This document shows, one piece after another, positions 43,033 to 51,502 of a stretch of 64,000 bases of DNA; the stretch's first letter is position 1, and each line of letters opens with the position of its first letter. The position numbers were made by a program, and so were the translations under genes. The notes under the pieces are model-generated. The model was not told the origin of the DNA. It saw only the letters and a program-made list of their open reading frames with translations, and did not search any database. Origin of the DNA: Nocardioides piscis (GTDB lineage: Bacteria; Actinomycetota; Actinomycetes; Propionibacteriales; Nocardioidaceae). The DNA is taken from positions 2,915,001 to 2,979,000 of the forward strand of contig NZ_CP049866.1 of NCBI RefSeq assembly GCF_011300215.1. Reading direction: 5' to 3'.

Positions 43033-44508
43033 TCAGGTCGGGTCGGGCAGGAGCCCGAACGTGCGGTTGCAGGCCTCACCCTGGCAACTGAGCAGTGCAC
43101 GGCGGCGCTGCTCGAGCCGCGCCCGGATCTCGTAGTAGGCCGGGTCGTCGTAGCGGTTGACCTGCTGCGCGGGATCGAGCAGGTCGTCGTAGAGAAACCC
43201 GTCCGAGCCGTTGACGCCGTAGAGGTAGCGGTCGGTGCGAACCCCGCGGTAGGCCCACCCGTCTCCGCCGTCGTCCCCGGTCTGCACGAGAGTCGTGTCC
43301 CGGAAGGGCTGGTCCTGGCCGTGCAGCGACGGCACGAACGAGGAGCCGTCCAGCTGCCACCCCGGCTGCACCCCGGCCAGCGAGGTCAACGTCGCCGGCA
43401 CGTCCACCAGGGTGACAGGGAGGTCGGAGGTCCCGTGCTCGACGCCCGGGCCACGGACGAGCAGGGGCACGTCGAGCACCTCCCGGGTCAGCACGTTCTT
43501 GCCCAGGAAGCGGTGCTCGCCGAGCGAATAGCCGTTGTCTGAGGTGAAGACGATCACCGTGTCGTTCAGCTCTCCGGTGCTGCGCAACGTCTCGACCAAC
43601 GAGGCCACGGCGCGATCCACCGACTGCAGCGAGCGCAGGCGCGCGCGGTGCTCGGTGACCACGTCGGCCTCGTCGGCGAGCCTGCGCAGGCGGAAGGGCC
43701 GCGGCTGGTCGAGGACGTCAGGCTCGTTGAAGGACCCGGTCTCGAAGGATGGGGGCAGCTCGTCGGCGTAGGTCCCCTTGTCCTCGGGAGCTGCCGGCGG
43801 TGGGACGGCCCGCCCCCGAGGAGTGATCCGGTAGTGGGGACCGAGGTGCCATGAATAGACGAGGAACGGCTCGTCGCTGCGCGCGAACTCCCGGACGGTG
43901 TCGTTGGTGCGTGCCGCGATGACGGCGGTGACATAGCTGTCGCGGAAGATCTCGGGATCGCCGTCGTTCTCGAAGGCGAAGTCGAAGTAGTCATAGACCC
44001 CGGCGCTCAACGGGTCCCAACGGTTCCAGCCCGCAGGGCGCACGTCGTCGGCGGAGTAGCCGTTGAGGAACTTGCCGATGAAGCCGGTCTGGTAGCCCGC
44101 CCGTTTGAACCAGGCACTGATCTCCTGTGCCGGGTCCAGGGCCTGGAAGCCGCCGAAGGGTCCGGCGTTGTGCTGCACACCGTTGTTCTGTGCGTACTGC
44201 CCGGTGAGGAGCTGCGCGCGGGCCGGACAGCAGAGCGGGTGGGGCGAGATCGCGTCCGTGAGATCCATCCCACGCTCCGCCAGCAGCTCGCGGGTGTGCG
44301 GCATCCACCTGATGTCGTCGTCGCGCATGTCGTCGGCCATCACGAAGACGATGTTGGGACGCGACTCAGGAGGCCCGGTCAGCACCGAGCCCGACGCAGC
44401 CTGGACGGCGGTGGGGGCACTGGTGACCTGGTCGGCGCCGGTGATCGCCGATGCGACGACGAGCAGCATCATCAGGGCGCCGAACGCGCCACGCACCCAC
44501 GCCTGCAT
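43033..44508 (-). CDS. secreted sulfatase (arylsulfatase family)
   Basis: A 491-residue exported hydrolase. Signal peptide in residues 1-24 (GALMMLLVVASAITGA). Metal site NIVFVMADDMRDDD, then the sulfatase signature PLCCPARAQLLTGQ in which the first Cys of C-C-P-A-R would become formylglycine. GYQTGFIGKFLNGY and VFTSDNGYSLGEHRFLGK complete the active site. The neighbours give no substrate clue. No formylglycine-generating enzyme gene is seen in this window. Confidence 0.9.
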   Translation of the reverse strand: MQAWVRGAFGALMMLLVVASAITGADQVTSAPTAVQAASGSVLTGPPESRPNIVFVMADDMRDDDIRWMPHTRELLAERGMDLTDAISPHPLCCPARAQLLTGQYAQNNGVQHNAGPFGGFQALDPAQEISAWFKRAGYQTGFIGKFLNGYSADDVRPAGWNRWDPLSAGVYDYFDFAFENDGDPEIFRDSYVTAVIAARTNDTVREFARSDEPFLVYSWHLGPHYRITPRGRAVPPPAAPEDKGTYADELPPSFETGSFNEPDVLDQPRPFRLRRLADEADVVTEHRARLRSLQSVDRAVASLVETLRSTGELNDTVIVFTSDNGYSLGEHRFLGKNVLTREVLDVPLLVRGPGVEHGTSDLPVTLVDVPATLTSLAGVQPGWQLDGSSFVPSLHGQDQPFRDTTLVQTGDDGGDGWAYRGVRTDRYLYGVNGSDGFLYDDLLDPAQQVNRYDDPAYYEIRARLEQRRRALLSCQGEACNRTFGLLPDPT

Positions 44509-44628
44509 CGTGTCCTTCGGATCGCCCCGGCCAGAGCGATCAGGGTAGGGGCAGTGTCATGAGTCCCCAAAGCGGGACGACTGGCCCCTGCTCGTCCGAT
44601 GGCTGGCCCTGCTCCCTTAGGCTGAGGT

Positions 44629-45978
44629 GTGACTCCGTGGCTGCTCCTGCTCGTGTCGCTGCTCCTGGTGGCCATCTGCGGGCTTTTCGTCGCAGCGGAG
44701 TTCTCGCTCGTCACCGTCGACCGTGTGAGCGTCGAGCGCGCGGCGGCCTCGGGTGACGCGGGGGCGCAGGGCGTCCAGCGGGCGCTGCGAACGCTCTCGA
44801 CCCAGCTCTCGGGCGCGCAGGTGGGCATCACCCTGACCAACCTGGCCATCGGCTTCCTGGCCGAGCCAGCGATCGCTCAGCTGGTCGACGGCCCACTGAC
44901 CACCGTCGGGGTCCCGGAGTCGTGGGTGTCCCCGGTGGCGGTCGGGATCGGTCTGACCCTGGGCACGATCCTGACGATGCTCTTCGGCGAGATGGTGCCG
45001 AAGAACGTCGCGCTCGCGCTCCCGTTGGAGACCGCGCGCCGGACCCAACGGTTCATGCGCGGCTTCACCGCGATCAACAAGTGGCCGATCCGGGGTCTCA
45101 ACGGTTCGGCCAACGCCCTCGTACGCCGCCTCGGGATCGAACCGCAGGAGGAGCTCCGCTCGGCCCGCAGCTCCGAGGAGCTCGCCTCGCTCGTGCAGCG
45201 TTCCGCAGACCAGGGGACCCTCGACCCGGAGACCGCCGAGCTGATGGAGCGCAGCGTCGAGTTCGGCACCCGCACCGCGGGCGAGATCATGACGCCGCGG
45301 GTGCGCACGACCACCATCGACGAGACCGAGCGCGCGTCTGCGGTCATCGAGCTCACCCGGCAGACGGGGATCTCGCGGTTCCCGGTGCTGGACGCCGAGG
45401 ACGTCGTGGTGGGCACTGTCCACGTCAAGCACGCCGTCGCGCTGCCCGTGCACGAGCGGGCCACCACCCGGATCAAGCACATCATGGTCAAGCCGACCGT
45501 GGTGCCCGACAGCCTGCGGCTCGATCCGCTGCTGGCGCTGCTGCGGGGTGACGGCTTCCAGATGGCCATCGTCCTGGATGAGTACGGCGGCCACGCCGGA
45601 GTGGTCACCCTCGAGGACGTCGTCGAGGAGATCGTCGGGGACATCTCCGACGAGCACGATCGCCTCGGCACCCGCGCCCGGCAGCGTCGCGACGGCAGCT
45701 GGAGCCTCTCCGGTCTGCTCCGCCCTGACGAGGTCGAGGACGCAACCGGGATCGAGCTGCCGCACCACGAGGACTACGACACGGTCGGCGGTCTCGTGAT
45801 GCGCGAGCTCGGGAAGATTCCCGAGGCCGGCGACAGGGTCGAGGTCGCCATTCCTGATCGGGCCGACCACGACGTGCCCCGTGAGCACCTCGCGACCCTG
45901 ACCGTGGAACGGATGGACGGCCTGCGGGTGGACCGGATCGAGCTGCGAGTCGTGACGGGGGAGGAGCCACGTGCCTGA
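44629..45978 (+). CDS. CNNM/CorC-type transporter-associated protein (DUF21-CBS), first of pair
   Basis: A 449-residue membrane protein of the hemolysin/CNNM family. The N-terminal DUF21 region (about residues 1-190, three to four hydrophobic helices, MLFGEMVPKNVALALP) is followed by two CBS domains (GEIMTPRVRTTTI and HIMVKPTVVPDSL regions) and a C-terminal CorC_HlyC domain (SGLLRPDEVEDATGI). Family members are linked to Mg2+/Co2+ transport. The next gene, a paralogue, starts 8 bases before its stop. Confidence 0.9.
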   Translation: MTPWLLLLVSLLLVAICGLFVAAEFSLVTVDRVSVERAAASGDAGAQGVQRALRTLSTQLSGAQVGITLTNLAIGFLAEPAIAQLVDGPLTTVGVPESWVSPVAVGIGLTLGTILTMLFGEMVPKNVALALPLETARRTQRFMRGFTAINKWPIRGLNGSANALVRRLGIEPQEELRSARSSEELASLVQRSADQGTLDPETAELMERSVEFGTRTAGEIMTPRVRTTTIDETERASAVIELTRQTGISRFPVLDAEDVVVGTVHVKHAVALPVHERATTRIKHIMVKPTVVPDSLRLDPLLALLRGDGFQMAIVLDEYGGHAGVVTLEDVVEEIVGDISDEHDRLGTRARQRRDGSWSLSGLLRPDEVEDATGIELPHHEDYDTVGGLVMRELGKIPEAGDRVEVAIPDRADHDVPREHLATLTVERMDGLRVDRIELRVVTGEEPRA

Positions 45979-47038
45979 CTACGTCGCAGTCCTGGTCGCG
46001 GTGGTGCTGCTGGCCCTCAACGCCTTCTTCGTGGGGGCGGAGTTCGCGCTCCTGTCGGCCCGCCGCAGCCAGATCGAGCCCCGCGCCCAGGAAGGCTCCC
46101 GGGCAGCACGGACCGCCCTGGCAGCGATGGAACAGGTCTCCCTCGTCATGGCCGGCGCCCAGCTCGGGATCACGGTCTGCTCGCTGGGTCTGGGTGCGAT
46201 CGGAGAGCCGGCCGTCGCCCACCTCCTCGAGCCCGCACTTCACGCGTTGAACGTTCCTGATGCTGCCCTGCACCCCGTGTCGTTCGTCATCGCCATGACG
46301 ATCGTGGTCTATCTCCACGTGGTGCTGGGCGAGATGGTGCCGAAGAACATCGCCCTCGCCGGAGCCGACCGCGCCGCTCTCGTGCTCAGCCCGCCGATGA
46401 TGGTCATCGTCACGCTGCTGCGCCCCTTCATCTCGGTGCTCAACCTGACCGCCAACCTCATCCTGCGGATGCTGGGGATCCAGCCCGCGGACGAGGTGAG
46501 CTCGAGCTACACCCGCGAGCAGGTCGCCGCGCTGGTCGAGGAGTCACGCGGCGAGGGCATGATCGCGGCCGATGAGTACGACCGGCTCGCCGGGGCGCTG
46601 GGCTTCACCGAGAAGGTCGTGACCTCGGTGCTGATGCCGGTCGACACCCTGACCACCGTGCTTGCAGGATCGACGCCTGCCGACGTCGAGTCACTGTGCG
46701 CCGCGACGGGTTTCAGTCGGTTCCCCGTCGCGACCGCCGACGGCACGCTCCAGGGCTATCTCCACATCAAGGACGTGCTGGAGAGCGACGAAGAACGCCG
46801 GCAGCGCAGCATCGACCACAAGTGGGTGCGTCCACTCGCCACGGTCGGACCCGAGGACCTGTTGCACGAGGCTCTGGAGAGCCTGCAGCGTCGAGGTGCC
46901 CACATGGCACGCGTGGTGACTCGGGAGGGAGCCGTGCTGGGGGTGGTGACGCTCGAGGACGTGCTCGAAGAGCTGGTCGGCGAGATCCGCGACGGCTCGC
47001 ACCACGAGTGGGCCGGAAGCACGACCGAGTCTGGATAG
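45971..47038 (+). CDS. CNNM/CorC-type membrane protein (DUF21-CBS), second of pair
   Basis: A 355-residue paralogue of the preceding gene with the same order: DUF21 membrane region (HVVLGEMVPKNIALAG near residue 120), then two CBS domains (TSVLMPVDTLTTVLAG and WVRPLATVGPEDLLHEAL). It ends soon after VLGVVTLEDVLEELVGEI and lacks the C-terminal CorC_HlyC domain present in its partner. The overlap and the complementary domain content suggest the two act as a heteromer. Confidence 0.9.
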   Translation: MPDYVAVLVAVVLLALNAFFVGAEFALLSARRSQIEPRAQEGSRAARTALAAMEQVSLVMAGAQLGITVCSLGLGAIGEPAVAHLLEPALHALNVPDAALHPVSFVIAMTIVVYLHVVLGEMVPKNIALAGADRAALVLSPPMMVIVTLLRPFISVLNLTANLILRMLGIQPADEVSSSYTREQVAALVEESRGEGMIAADEYDRLAGALGFTEKVVTSVLMPVDTLTTVLAGSTPADVESLCAATGFSRFPVATADGTLQGYLHIKDVLESDEERRQRSIDHKWVRPLATVGPEDLLHEALESLQRRGAHMARVVTREGAVLGVVTLEDVLEELVGEIRDGSHHEWAGSTTESG

Positions 47039-47039
47039 G

Positions 47040-47693
47040 GTGACCCCGACCCCAGACCCTCGACCCACGGCAGCGGAGATGGCAGGCAGTTCAGTGCAGG
47101 AGCGGAGCGGACAGTCCCGTGTGTGGACGGTGCCCAACCTGCTGAGCATGTCACGGCTGGCGGGCGTCCCGCTGTTCCTGTGGCTCGTCCTGGGCCCCGA
47201 GGCCGACGGCCTCGCCCTCGTCGTGCTGATGGTCTCCGGGGTGACCGACTTCCTCGACGGCTATCTCGCGCGACGCCTCGACCAGCGCTCGAAGCTGGGA
47301 GAGATCCTCGACCCGGTGGCGGATCGTCTCTACATCCTCGCCGTCGTCGTCGGGCTGGCACTGCGCGACGTCATCCCGTGGTGGGTCGCGATCATCCTGC
47401 CCCTGCGCGACCTGTTGCTGTGGGGGCTGGTGCCGCTCCTGCGCACCCGCGGCTACAGCGCCCTGCCCGTGCACTTCCTCGGCAAGGCCGCGACCTTCAA
47501 CCTGCTCTACGCCTTCCCGTTGCTCCTGCTCGGAGACGGCAGCGGAGTGCTGCCCACGATGGCCCTCGTGTTCGGCTGGGCGTTCGCAGCCTGGGGGATC
47601 GGGCTCTACTGGTGGGCGGGGATCCTCTATGCCTGGCAGGTCCGCAAGCTCCTGCGGGACACTCCGCGACGTATGGCGAGAGCGGGACCCTGA
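47040..47693 (+). CDS. CDP-alcohol phosphatidyltransferase (PgsA family)
   Basis: A 217-residue membrane enzyme of phospholipid head-group transfer. The CDP-alcohol motif is complete: TDFLDGYLARRLDQRS with GEILDPVADR (D-x2-DG-x2-AR-x8-G-x3-D-x3-D). About five hydrophobic segments. The order CDP-alcohol transferase, DUF881, sbp, DUF881, gcvH matches the mycobacterial pgsA2 locus. The GTG 47040 start overlaps a TAGGGT; ATG 47079 (MAGSSVQER) is an in-frame alternative. The alcohol substrate is uncertain. Confidence 0.88.
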   Translation: MTPTPDPRPTAAEMAGSSVQERSGQSRVWTVPNLLSMSRLAGVPLFLWLVLGPEADGLALVVLMVSGVTDFLDGYLARRLDQRSKLGEILDPVADRLYILAVVVGLALRDVIPWWVAIILPLRDLLLWGLVPLLRTRGYSALPVHFLGKAATFNLLYAFPLLLLGDGSGVLPTMALVFGWAFAAWGIGLYWWAGILYAWQVRKLLRDTPRRMARAGP

Positions 47694-47695
47694 CG

Positions 47696-48589
47696 ATGGT
47701 CCACCTCGACGACCGCCCGCCCGGCGAGCCACTGCCCCAGCACGTCACCACTCCGCTCCTGACCCTCATCACGGAGCGATCGCTCGACGAGGACTATGCC
47801 CACGTCGCCGCTGGCAGGGCGGCCGCCGGGCGTCCACCCACCCGGCGGATGAGGCCGTGGAGCCTCCCGCTCGTCGTGGCCCTCTTCGGGGCACTGGCGA
47901 CGATCGCAGCCGTGCAGACCTCTCGCGACGCAGCCGTGAACGAGCTCAGCCGCGATGCGCTGATCAAGGAGGTCCAGAGCGGCCGGGTCGACGTGGCGGT
48001 CCTCCAGCGGCGGGTGCGGTCACTGCGGGAACAGGGTGTGGCTGCCAGCGCTGCCAACGAAGACCTCCTCGAGCAGACGGACGACCTGGAGAATCGTCGG
48101 CGTCGGCTCGAGGTGTCGACCGGCCACGTGGCCGTGCGCGGCCCGGGAGTTCGGATCCGGGTGAGCAGCGCCCCCAACGCCGACCCCAACGACGAGGTGC
48201 GCGACGACGACCTGGCCCTGCTCGTCAACGGCCTGTGGACGGCAGGGGCCGAGGCCATCGCCATCAACGACCAGCGGATCAACGCCCTCGGCGGGATCCG
48301 CAACACCAATCGAGCGGTTCACGTCAACGGTCGACCGCTGACGGCGCCCTACGTGGTCCAGGCCATCGGAGACCGCAGCACGTTGGCGGCGGGGTTGCTC
48401 GAATCGAGCTCCGGGTTGCAGTTCTTCGGCCGCGTCGAGACCTACGAATTCGGCTACGTGTCGCAGAATGTCGAGGAGCTCCGGCTGGCTGCCGCGCCCC
48501 CACCGGTGGTGAGACATGCTGAGGTGACCACCACGGACAAGCCCCTGGCCGACTCCGCACAACCCACGAAGGGAGGAGACACGACGTGA
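47696..48589 (+). CDS. DUF881 family membrane-anchored protein (first)
   Basis: 297 residues. A cytoplasmic N-terminal stretch of about 55 residues, one membrane helix (LPLVVALFGALATIAAV, about 60-76), then a coiled coil (EVQSGRVDVAVLQRRVRSL) and the DUF881 domain (GPGVRIRVSSAPN, AGAEAIAINDQRINAL). Resembles the YlxW/DUF881 family; function is unproven, though genes of this group lie near cell-envelope and division genes. Starts 2 bases after the upstream stop. Confidence 0.85.
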   Translation: MVHLDDRPPGEPLPQHVTTPLLTLITERSLDEDYAHVAAGRAAAGRPPTRRMRPWSLPLVVALFGALATIAAVQTSRDAAVNELSRDALIKEVQSGRVDVAVLQRRVRSLREQGVAASAANEDLLEQTDDLENRRRRLEVSTGHVAVRGPGVRIRVSSAPNADPNDEVRDDDLALLVNGLWTAGAEAIAINDQRINALGGIRNTNRAVHVNGRPLTAPYVVQAIGDRSTLAAGLLESSSGLQFFGRVETYEFGYVSQNVEELRLAAAPPPVVRHAEVTTTDKPLADSAQPTKGGDTT

Positions 48590-48918
48590 TCGCTGCCCTC
48601 GGCCTGCTGCTGGGCGTCCTCGCAGGGCTGTTCTTCGCACCCGACGTGCCTGTTGGCCTCGAGCGCTACCTCCCCATCGCGGTGGTGGCCGCGCTGGACG
48701 CTGTGTTCGGTGGGCTGCGTGCCCTCCTCGACGGGATCTTCGACGACAAGGTCTTCGTCGTGTCCTTCATCAGCAACGTCGTGATCGCCGCTGCCATCGT
48801 CTTCCTCGGCGACCAGCTCGGCGTCGGCCAGCAGCTGTCGACCGGCGTCATCGTCGTGCTCGGCATCCGGATCTTCTCCAACGTCGCGGCCATCCGTCGC
48901 CACCTGTTCCATGCCTGA
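48586..48918 (+). CDS. sbp: small basic protein family membrane protein (DUF1290)
   Basis: 110 residues, almost wholly membrane-embedded. It has three or four helices (ALGLLLGVLAGLFF, YLPIAVVAALDAVFGGLRA, VVIAAAIVFLGDQLG and the C-terminal VIVVLGIRIFSNVAAIRRH). The family occurs between two DUF881 genes in many actinobacteria, as here. GTG start overlaps the first DUF881 stop (GTGA) and its own end overlaps the second by 8 bases. Function unknown. Confidence 0.87.
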   Translation: MIAALGLLLGVLAGLFFAPDVPVGLERYLPIAVVAALDAVFGGLRALLDGIFDDKVFVVSFISNVVIAAAIVFLGDQLGVGQQLSTGVIVVLGIRIFSNVAAIRRHLFHA

Positions 48919-49648
48919 GTCGACTCCGGGCCGCGACCGGCTCCTGGATGCGCTGCGCAGCCCTTCGCGCGGACAGCTCGTCGTGGGCGCCCTGCTGGCG
49001 GTGCTGGGTTTCTCCGCCGTGGTCCAGGTCAGCGACATCGACCGTGACACCACCTATTCCGGGCTGCGAGAGCAGGACCTGATCGAGATCCTCAACGCCC
49101 AGTCCGGCACCGTCGAGCGCGCGCGGAGCGAGGTCGCCCGCCTGGAGGAAGACCTGGAGAGCCTGCAGTCGGATGCCACGAGCCGCACGGCCGCACTGAC
49201 CCAGACCCAGGAACGGATCAGGACCCTCAACATCATCGCCGGTCTGGTTCCGGTCACTGGACCGGGCATCCGCGTCACCGTCACCGAGACCGAAGGGCGG
49301 GCAAGTCTCAACTCGCTCCTCGACCTGGTCCAGGAGCTGCGCACCGCTGATGCAGAGGCCATCGAGTTCAACGACAAGCACCGTGTCGTCGCACAGAGTG
49401 CCTTCGACGACGCCGCGTCCGGCGGTATCGAGCTCGACGGTGAGCTGCTGGAGACGCCATACGTGATCGACGTGATCGGCGACCCGCACGCCCTGCACGG
49501 CGCCCTGACCTTCGGCAGCGGCCCGATCGAGCAGCTCGAGGACTTCGACGGGGCCTCGGTCGACGTCGAGGAGCTCGACGCGCTCGTCATCGAGAGCCGA
49601 CGCACCCCCGAACGACCCGTCAATGCGGAGCGCGTCACAGCCCAGTAG
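48911..49648 (+). CDS. DUF881 family membrane-anchored protein (second)
   Basis: 245 residues. One N-terminal membrane helix (GQLVVGALLAVLGFSAVVQV), a coiled coil (GTVERARSEVARLEEDLESL) and a DUF881 domain (GPGIRVTVTETEG, ADAEAIEFNDKHRVV, TPYVIDVIGDPHAL). Same architecture as the gene two upstream. It overlaps sbp by 8 bases, so the three are one translation unit. Likely a heteromeric envelope complex, by inference from conserved order. Confidence 0.85.
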   Translation: MPESTPGRDRLLDALRSPSRGQLVVGALLAVLGFSAVVQVSDIDRDTTYSGLREQDLIEILNAQSGTVERARSEVARLEEDLESLQSDATSRTAALTQTQERIRTLNIIAGLVPVTGPGIRVTVTETEGRASLNSLLDLVQELRTADAEAIEFNDKHRVVAQSAFDDAASGGIELDGELLETPYVIDVIGDPHALHGALTFGSGPIEQLEDFDGASVDVEELDALVIESRRTPERPVNAERVTAQ

Positions 49649-49691
49649 CCTGCCCACGATCCCTCGCCGTGCCGACCCCAAGGAGACGACC

Positions 49692-50078
49692 GTGTATCCA
49701 GACGACTTGAAGTACACCACCGAGCACGAGTGGGTTCGCAGCCCCGGCGAGGCCGAGGGATCGGTCAGGATCGGCATCACCCACTTCGCCCAGGACGCAC
49801 TGGGCGACATCGTCTACGTGTCGCTTCCGAGCGTGGGCGACCAGGTCACCGCGGGCGACACCTGCGGGGAGCTGGAGTCGACGAAGTCGGTCAGTGACAT
49901 CTATGCGCCGCTGACCGGAGAGGTCGTCGCCCGCAACGACGCCCTCGACGCCACCCCCGAGCTCGTGAACAACGATCCGTACGCCGCCGGCTGGCTCTTC
50001 GAGATCGTGCCGGCCGATGCGGGCGCTGTCGACGGGCTGCTCGACTCGGCCACCTACCAGAGCGGGCTCGAGGGCTGA
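49692..50078 (+). CDS. gcvH: glycine cleavage system H protein
   Basis: A 128-residue lipoyl carrier that shuttles the aminomethyl group between GcvP, GcvT and the dehydrogenase. The lipoylation site is the Lys in CGELESTKSVSDIYAPLTG. THFAQDALGDIVYV and NNDPYAAGWLFEI are typical. GTG 49692 with AGGAG (49681-49685) 6 bases upstream. gcvP lies 3 kb downstream; gcvT is not in the window. Confidence 0.95.
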   Translation: MYPDDLKYTTEHEWVRSPGEAEGSVRIGITHFAQDALGDIVYVSLPSVGDQVTAGDTCGELESTKSVSDIYAPLTGEVVARNDALDATPELVNNDPYAAGWLFEIVPADAGAVDGLLDSATYQSGLEG

Positions 50079-50205
50079 GAGGCACCCCAGACCTGTTCGA
50101 CATCCCTGCCGGGACAACGCCCGGCTGATAGGTTCGAGACGACCGGCCGGCTGTGACCTCACAGTCACAGAATCGCCGCTGCCGGTCTGACCTGGAGGAG
50201 GTTTC

Positions 50206-50727
50206 ATGCCGTTCTGCACCGCCTGTGGCAAGCAGAATCCGGACGATGCGCGCTTCTGCTCCCAGTGCGGAACGCGTCTTGCCGAGGACAAGGACGCCGC
50301 GGCGCAGTCGGCCGGAGGCGAGGTCAGTGACGCCACTGCCACGATCACCTTCGGAGCACCGGCGCCGACCGACACCTCGGACCGCAAGCTGAGCCCGGTC
50401 GACGCGTCGGCCGTCGACGCCCTTCCTGCCGGGCACGCGTTGCTGATCGTCCAGCGCGGCCCCAGCGCCGGCAGCCGCTTCCTGCTCGACACCGACCTGG
50501 TGGGCGCTGGCCGACACCCCGACAGCGAGATCTTCCTCGACGACGTGACGGTGTCGCGGCGGCACGCCGAGTTCCGTCGCAGCGGCGGTGGCTTCACGGT
50601 CAGCGACGTGGGGAGCCTCAACGGCACCTACGTCAACCGCGACCGCATCGACTCCGTCACGCTCTCGGACGGCGACGAGGTGCAGATCGGCAAGTACCGC
50701 CTCGTGTTCTTCACCAGCGCAGGCTGA
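50206..50727 (+). CDS. zinc-ribbon FHA protein, GarA/OdhI position
   Basis: 173 residues. An N-terminal zinc ribbon (Cys4, Cys7, Cys18, Cys21; FCTACGKQ and FCSQCGTR) is joined by a linker to a C-terminal FHA domain (GAGRHPDSEIFLDDVTVSRR, GSLNGTYVN). The FHA domain is very close to GarA/OdhI, the PknG-controlled inhibitor of 2-oxoglutarate dehydrogenase, and the gene order matches. The ETT phosphorylation motif of GarA is replaced by TATITFG near residues 44-50, so at least part of the switch differs. ATG with GGAGG (50195-50199). Confidence 0.87.
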   Translation: MPFCTACGKQNPDDARFCSQCGTRLAEDKDAAAQSAGGEVSDATATITFGAPAPTDTSDRKLSPVDASAVDALPAGHALLIVQRGPSAGSRFLLDTDLVGAGRHPDSEIFLDDVTVSRRHAEFRRSGGGFTVSDVGSLNGTYVNRDRIDSVTLSDGDEVQIGKYRLVFFTSAG

Positions 50728-50731
50728 GTCG

Positions 50732-51460
50732 GTGGCTGAACCGGCGCTCGCCCGGGCCCGGATGAACATCGGGCAGGTGCTCGATCTGCTGCGCGGGGAC
50801 TTCCCCGGAGTCACCATCTCCAAGATCCGGTTCCTCGAGGACCAGGGCTTGATCAAGCCCGAACGGACCCCTGCGGGCTATCGCAAGTTCTCCTCCGACG
50901 ACGTGGATCGGCTCCGCTACATCCTGCGCGTCCAGCGCGACCACTACCTTCCCCACAAGGTGATCGCCGAACACCTCGACGCCATCGACCGTGGGCTGGA
51001 GCCCCCTGCCATCGACGGGGTCGCCCCGGTCGTCCCTCAGGTCGTCCTCGACCGCGACGGGCTCCCGTCGCCTGAGTCGTTCCGACGCAGCAGCGAGGTC
51101 CGGCTCTCGCGACGTGAGCTGATCAAGGTGGCCGACATCTCCGAGGAGCTGCTCGAGCAGCTCGAGCAGTTCGGCCTGGTCGCGGCCCGGCCCGGGACCA
51201 AGCACTACGACACCGACTCCCTGATCGTGGCGAAGACCGCGCGTGAGCTGGCCGACTTCGGGCTCGAACCCCGCCACCTGCGGGCCTTCAAGACGGCGGT
51301 TGACCGCGAGGTGGGACTCGTGGAGCAGGTGGTCGCTCCGCTCAAGCGCGGTCGCGACGCCGCCGCACAGGCCCGCGCAGAAGAGGCGGTGAGCGACATC
51401 GCCGCGCTCTCGGTCCGGCTGCACGCCACCCTCGTCAAGGTCGGACTGCGGCGTTCCTGA
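50732..51460 (+). CDS. ftsR: MerR-type regulator, FtsR-like
   Basis: A 242-residue MerR-type protein with an N-terminal winged helix (MNIGQVLDLLRGDFPGVTIS, then IRFLEDQGLIKPERTPAGYR), a dimerisation helix and a C-terminal domain without metal-binding cysteines. The C. glutamicum gene at the same position after the FHA gene (FtsR, Rv1828 in M. tuberculosis) controls ftsZ. GTG 50732 lies 4 bases after the FHA stop. The ftsR name follows from synteny and family and is not proven here. Confidence 0.83.
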   Translation: MAEPALARARMNIGQVLDLLRGDFPGVTISKIRFLEDQGLIKPERTPAGYRKFSSDDVDRLRYILRVQRDHYLPHKVIAEHLDAIDRGLEPPAIDGVAPVVPQVVLDRDGLPSPESFRRSSEVRLSRRELIKVADISEELLEQLEQFGLVAARPGTKHYDTDSLIVAKTARELADFGLEPRHLRAFKTAVDREVGLVEQVVAPLKRGRDAAAQARAEEAVSDIAALSVRLHATLVKVGLRRS

Positions 51461-51490
51461 AGGCAGCCCCGCCCGGTCTGGAGCGCGGAG

Positions 51491-51502
51491 TAGGGTTGGG
51501 GC
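51491..51502 (+). promoter_or_regulatory. probable -10 element of a leaderless promoter
   Basis: TAGGGT at 51491-51496 lies 6 bases before the GTG at 51503 with no ribosome binding site in the gap. Confidence 0.4.
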
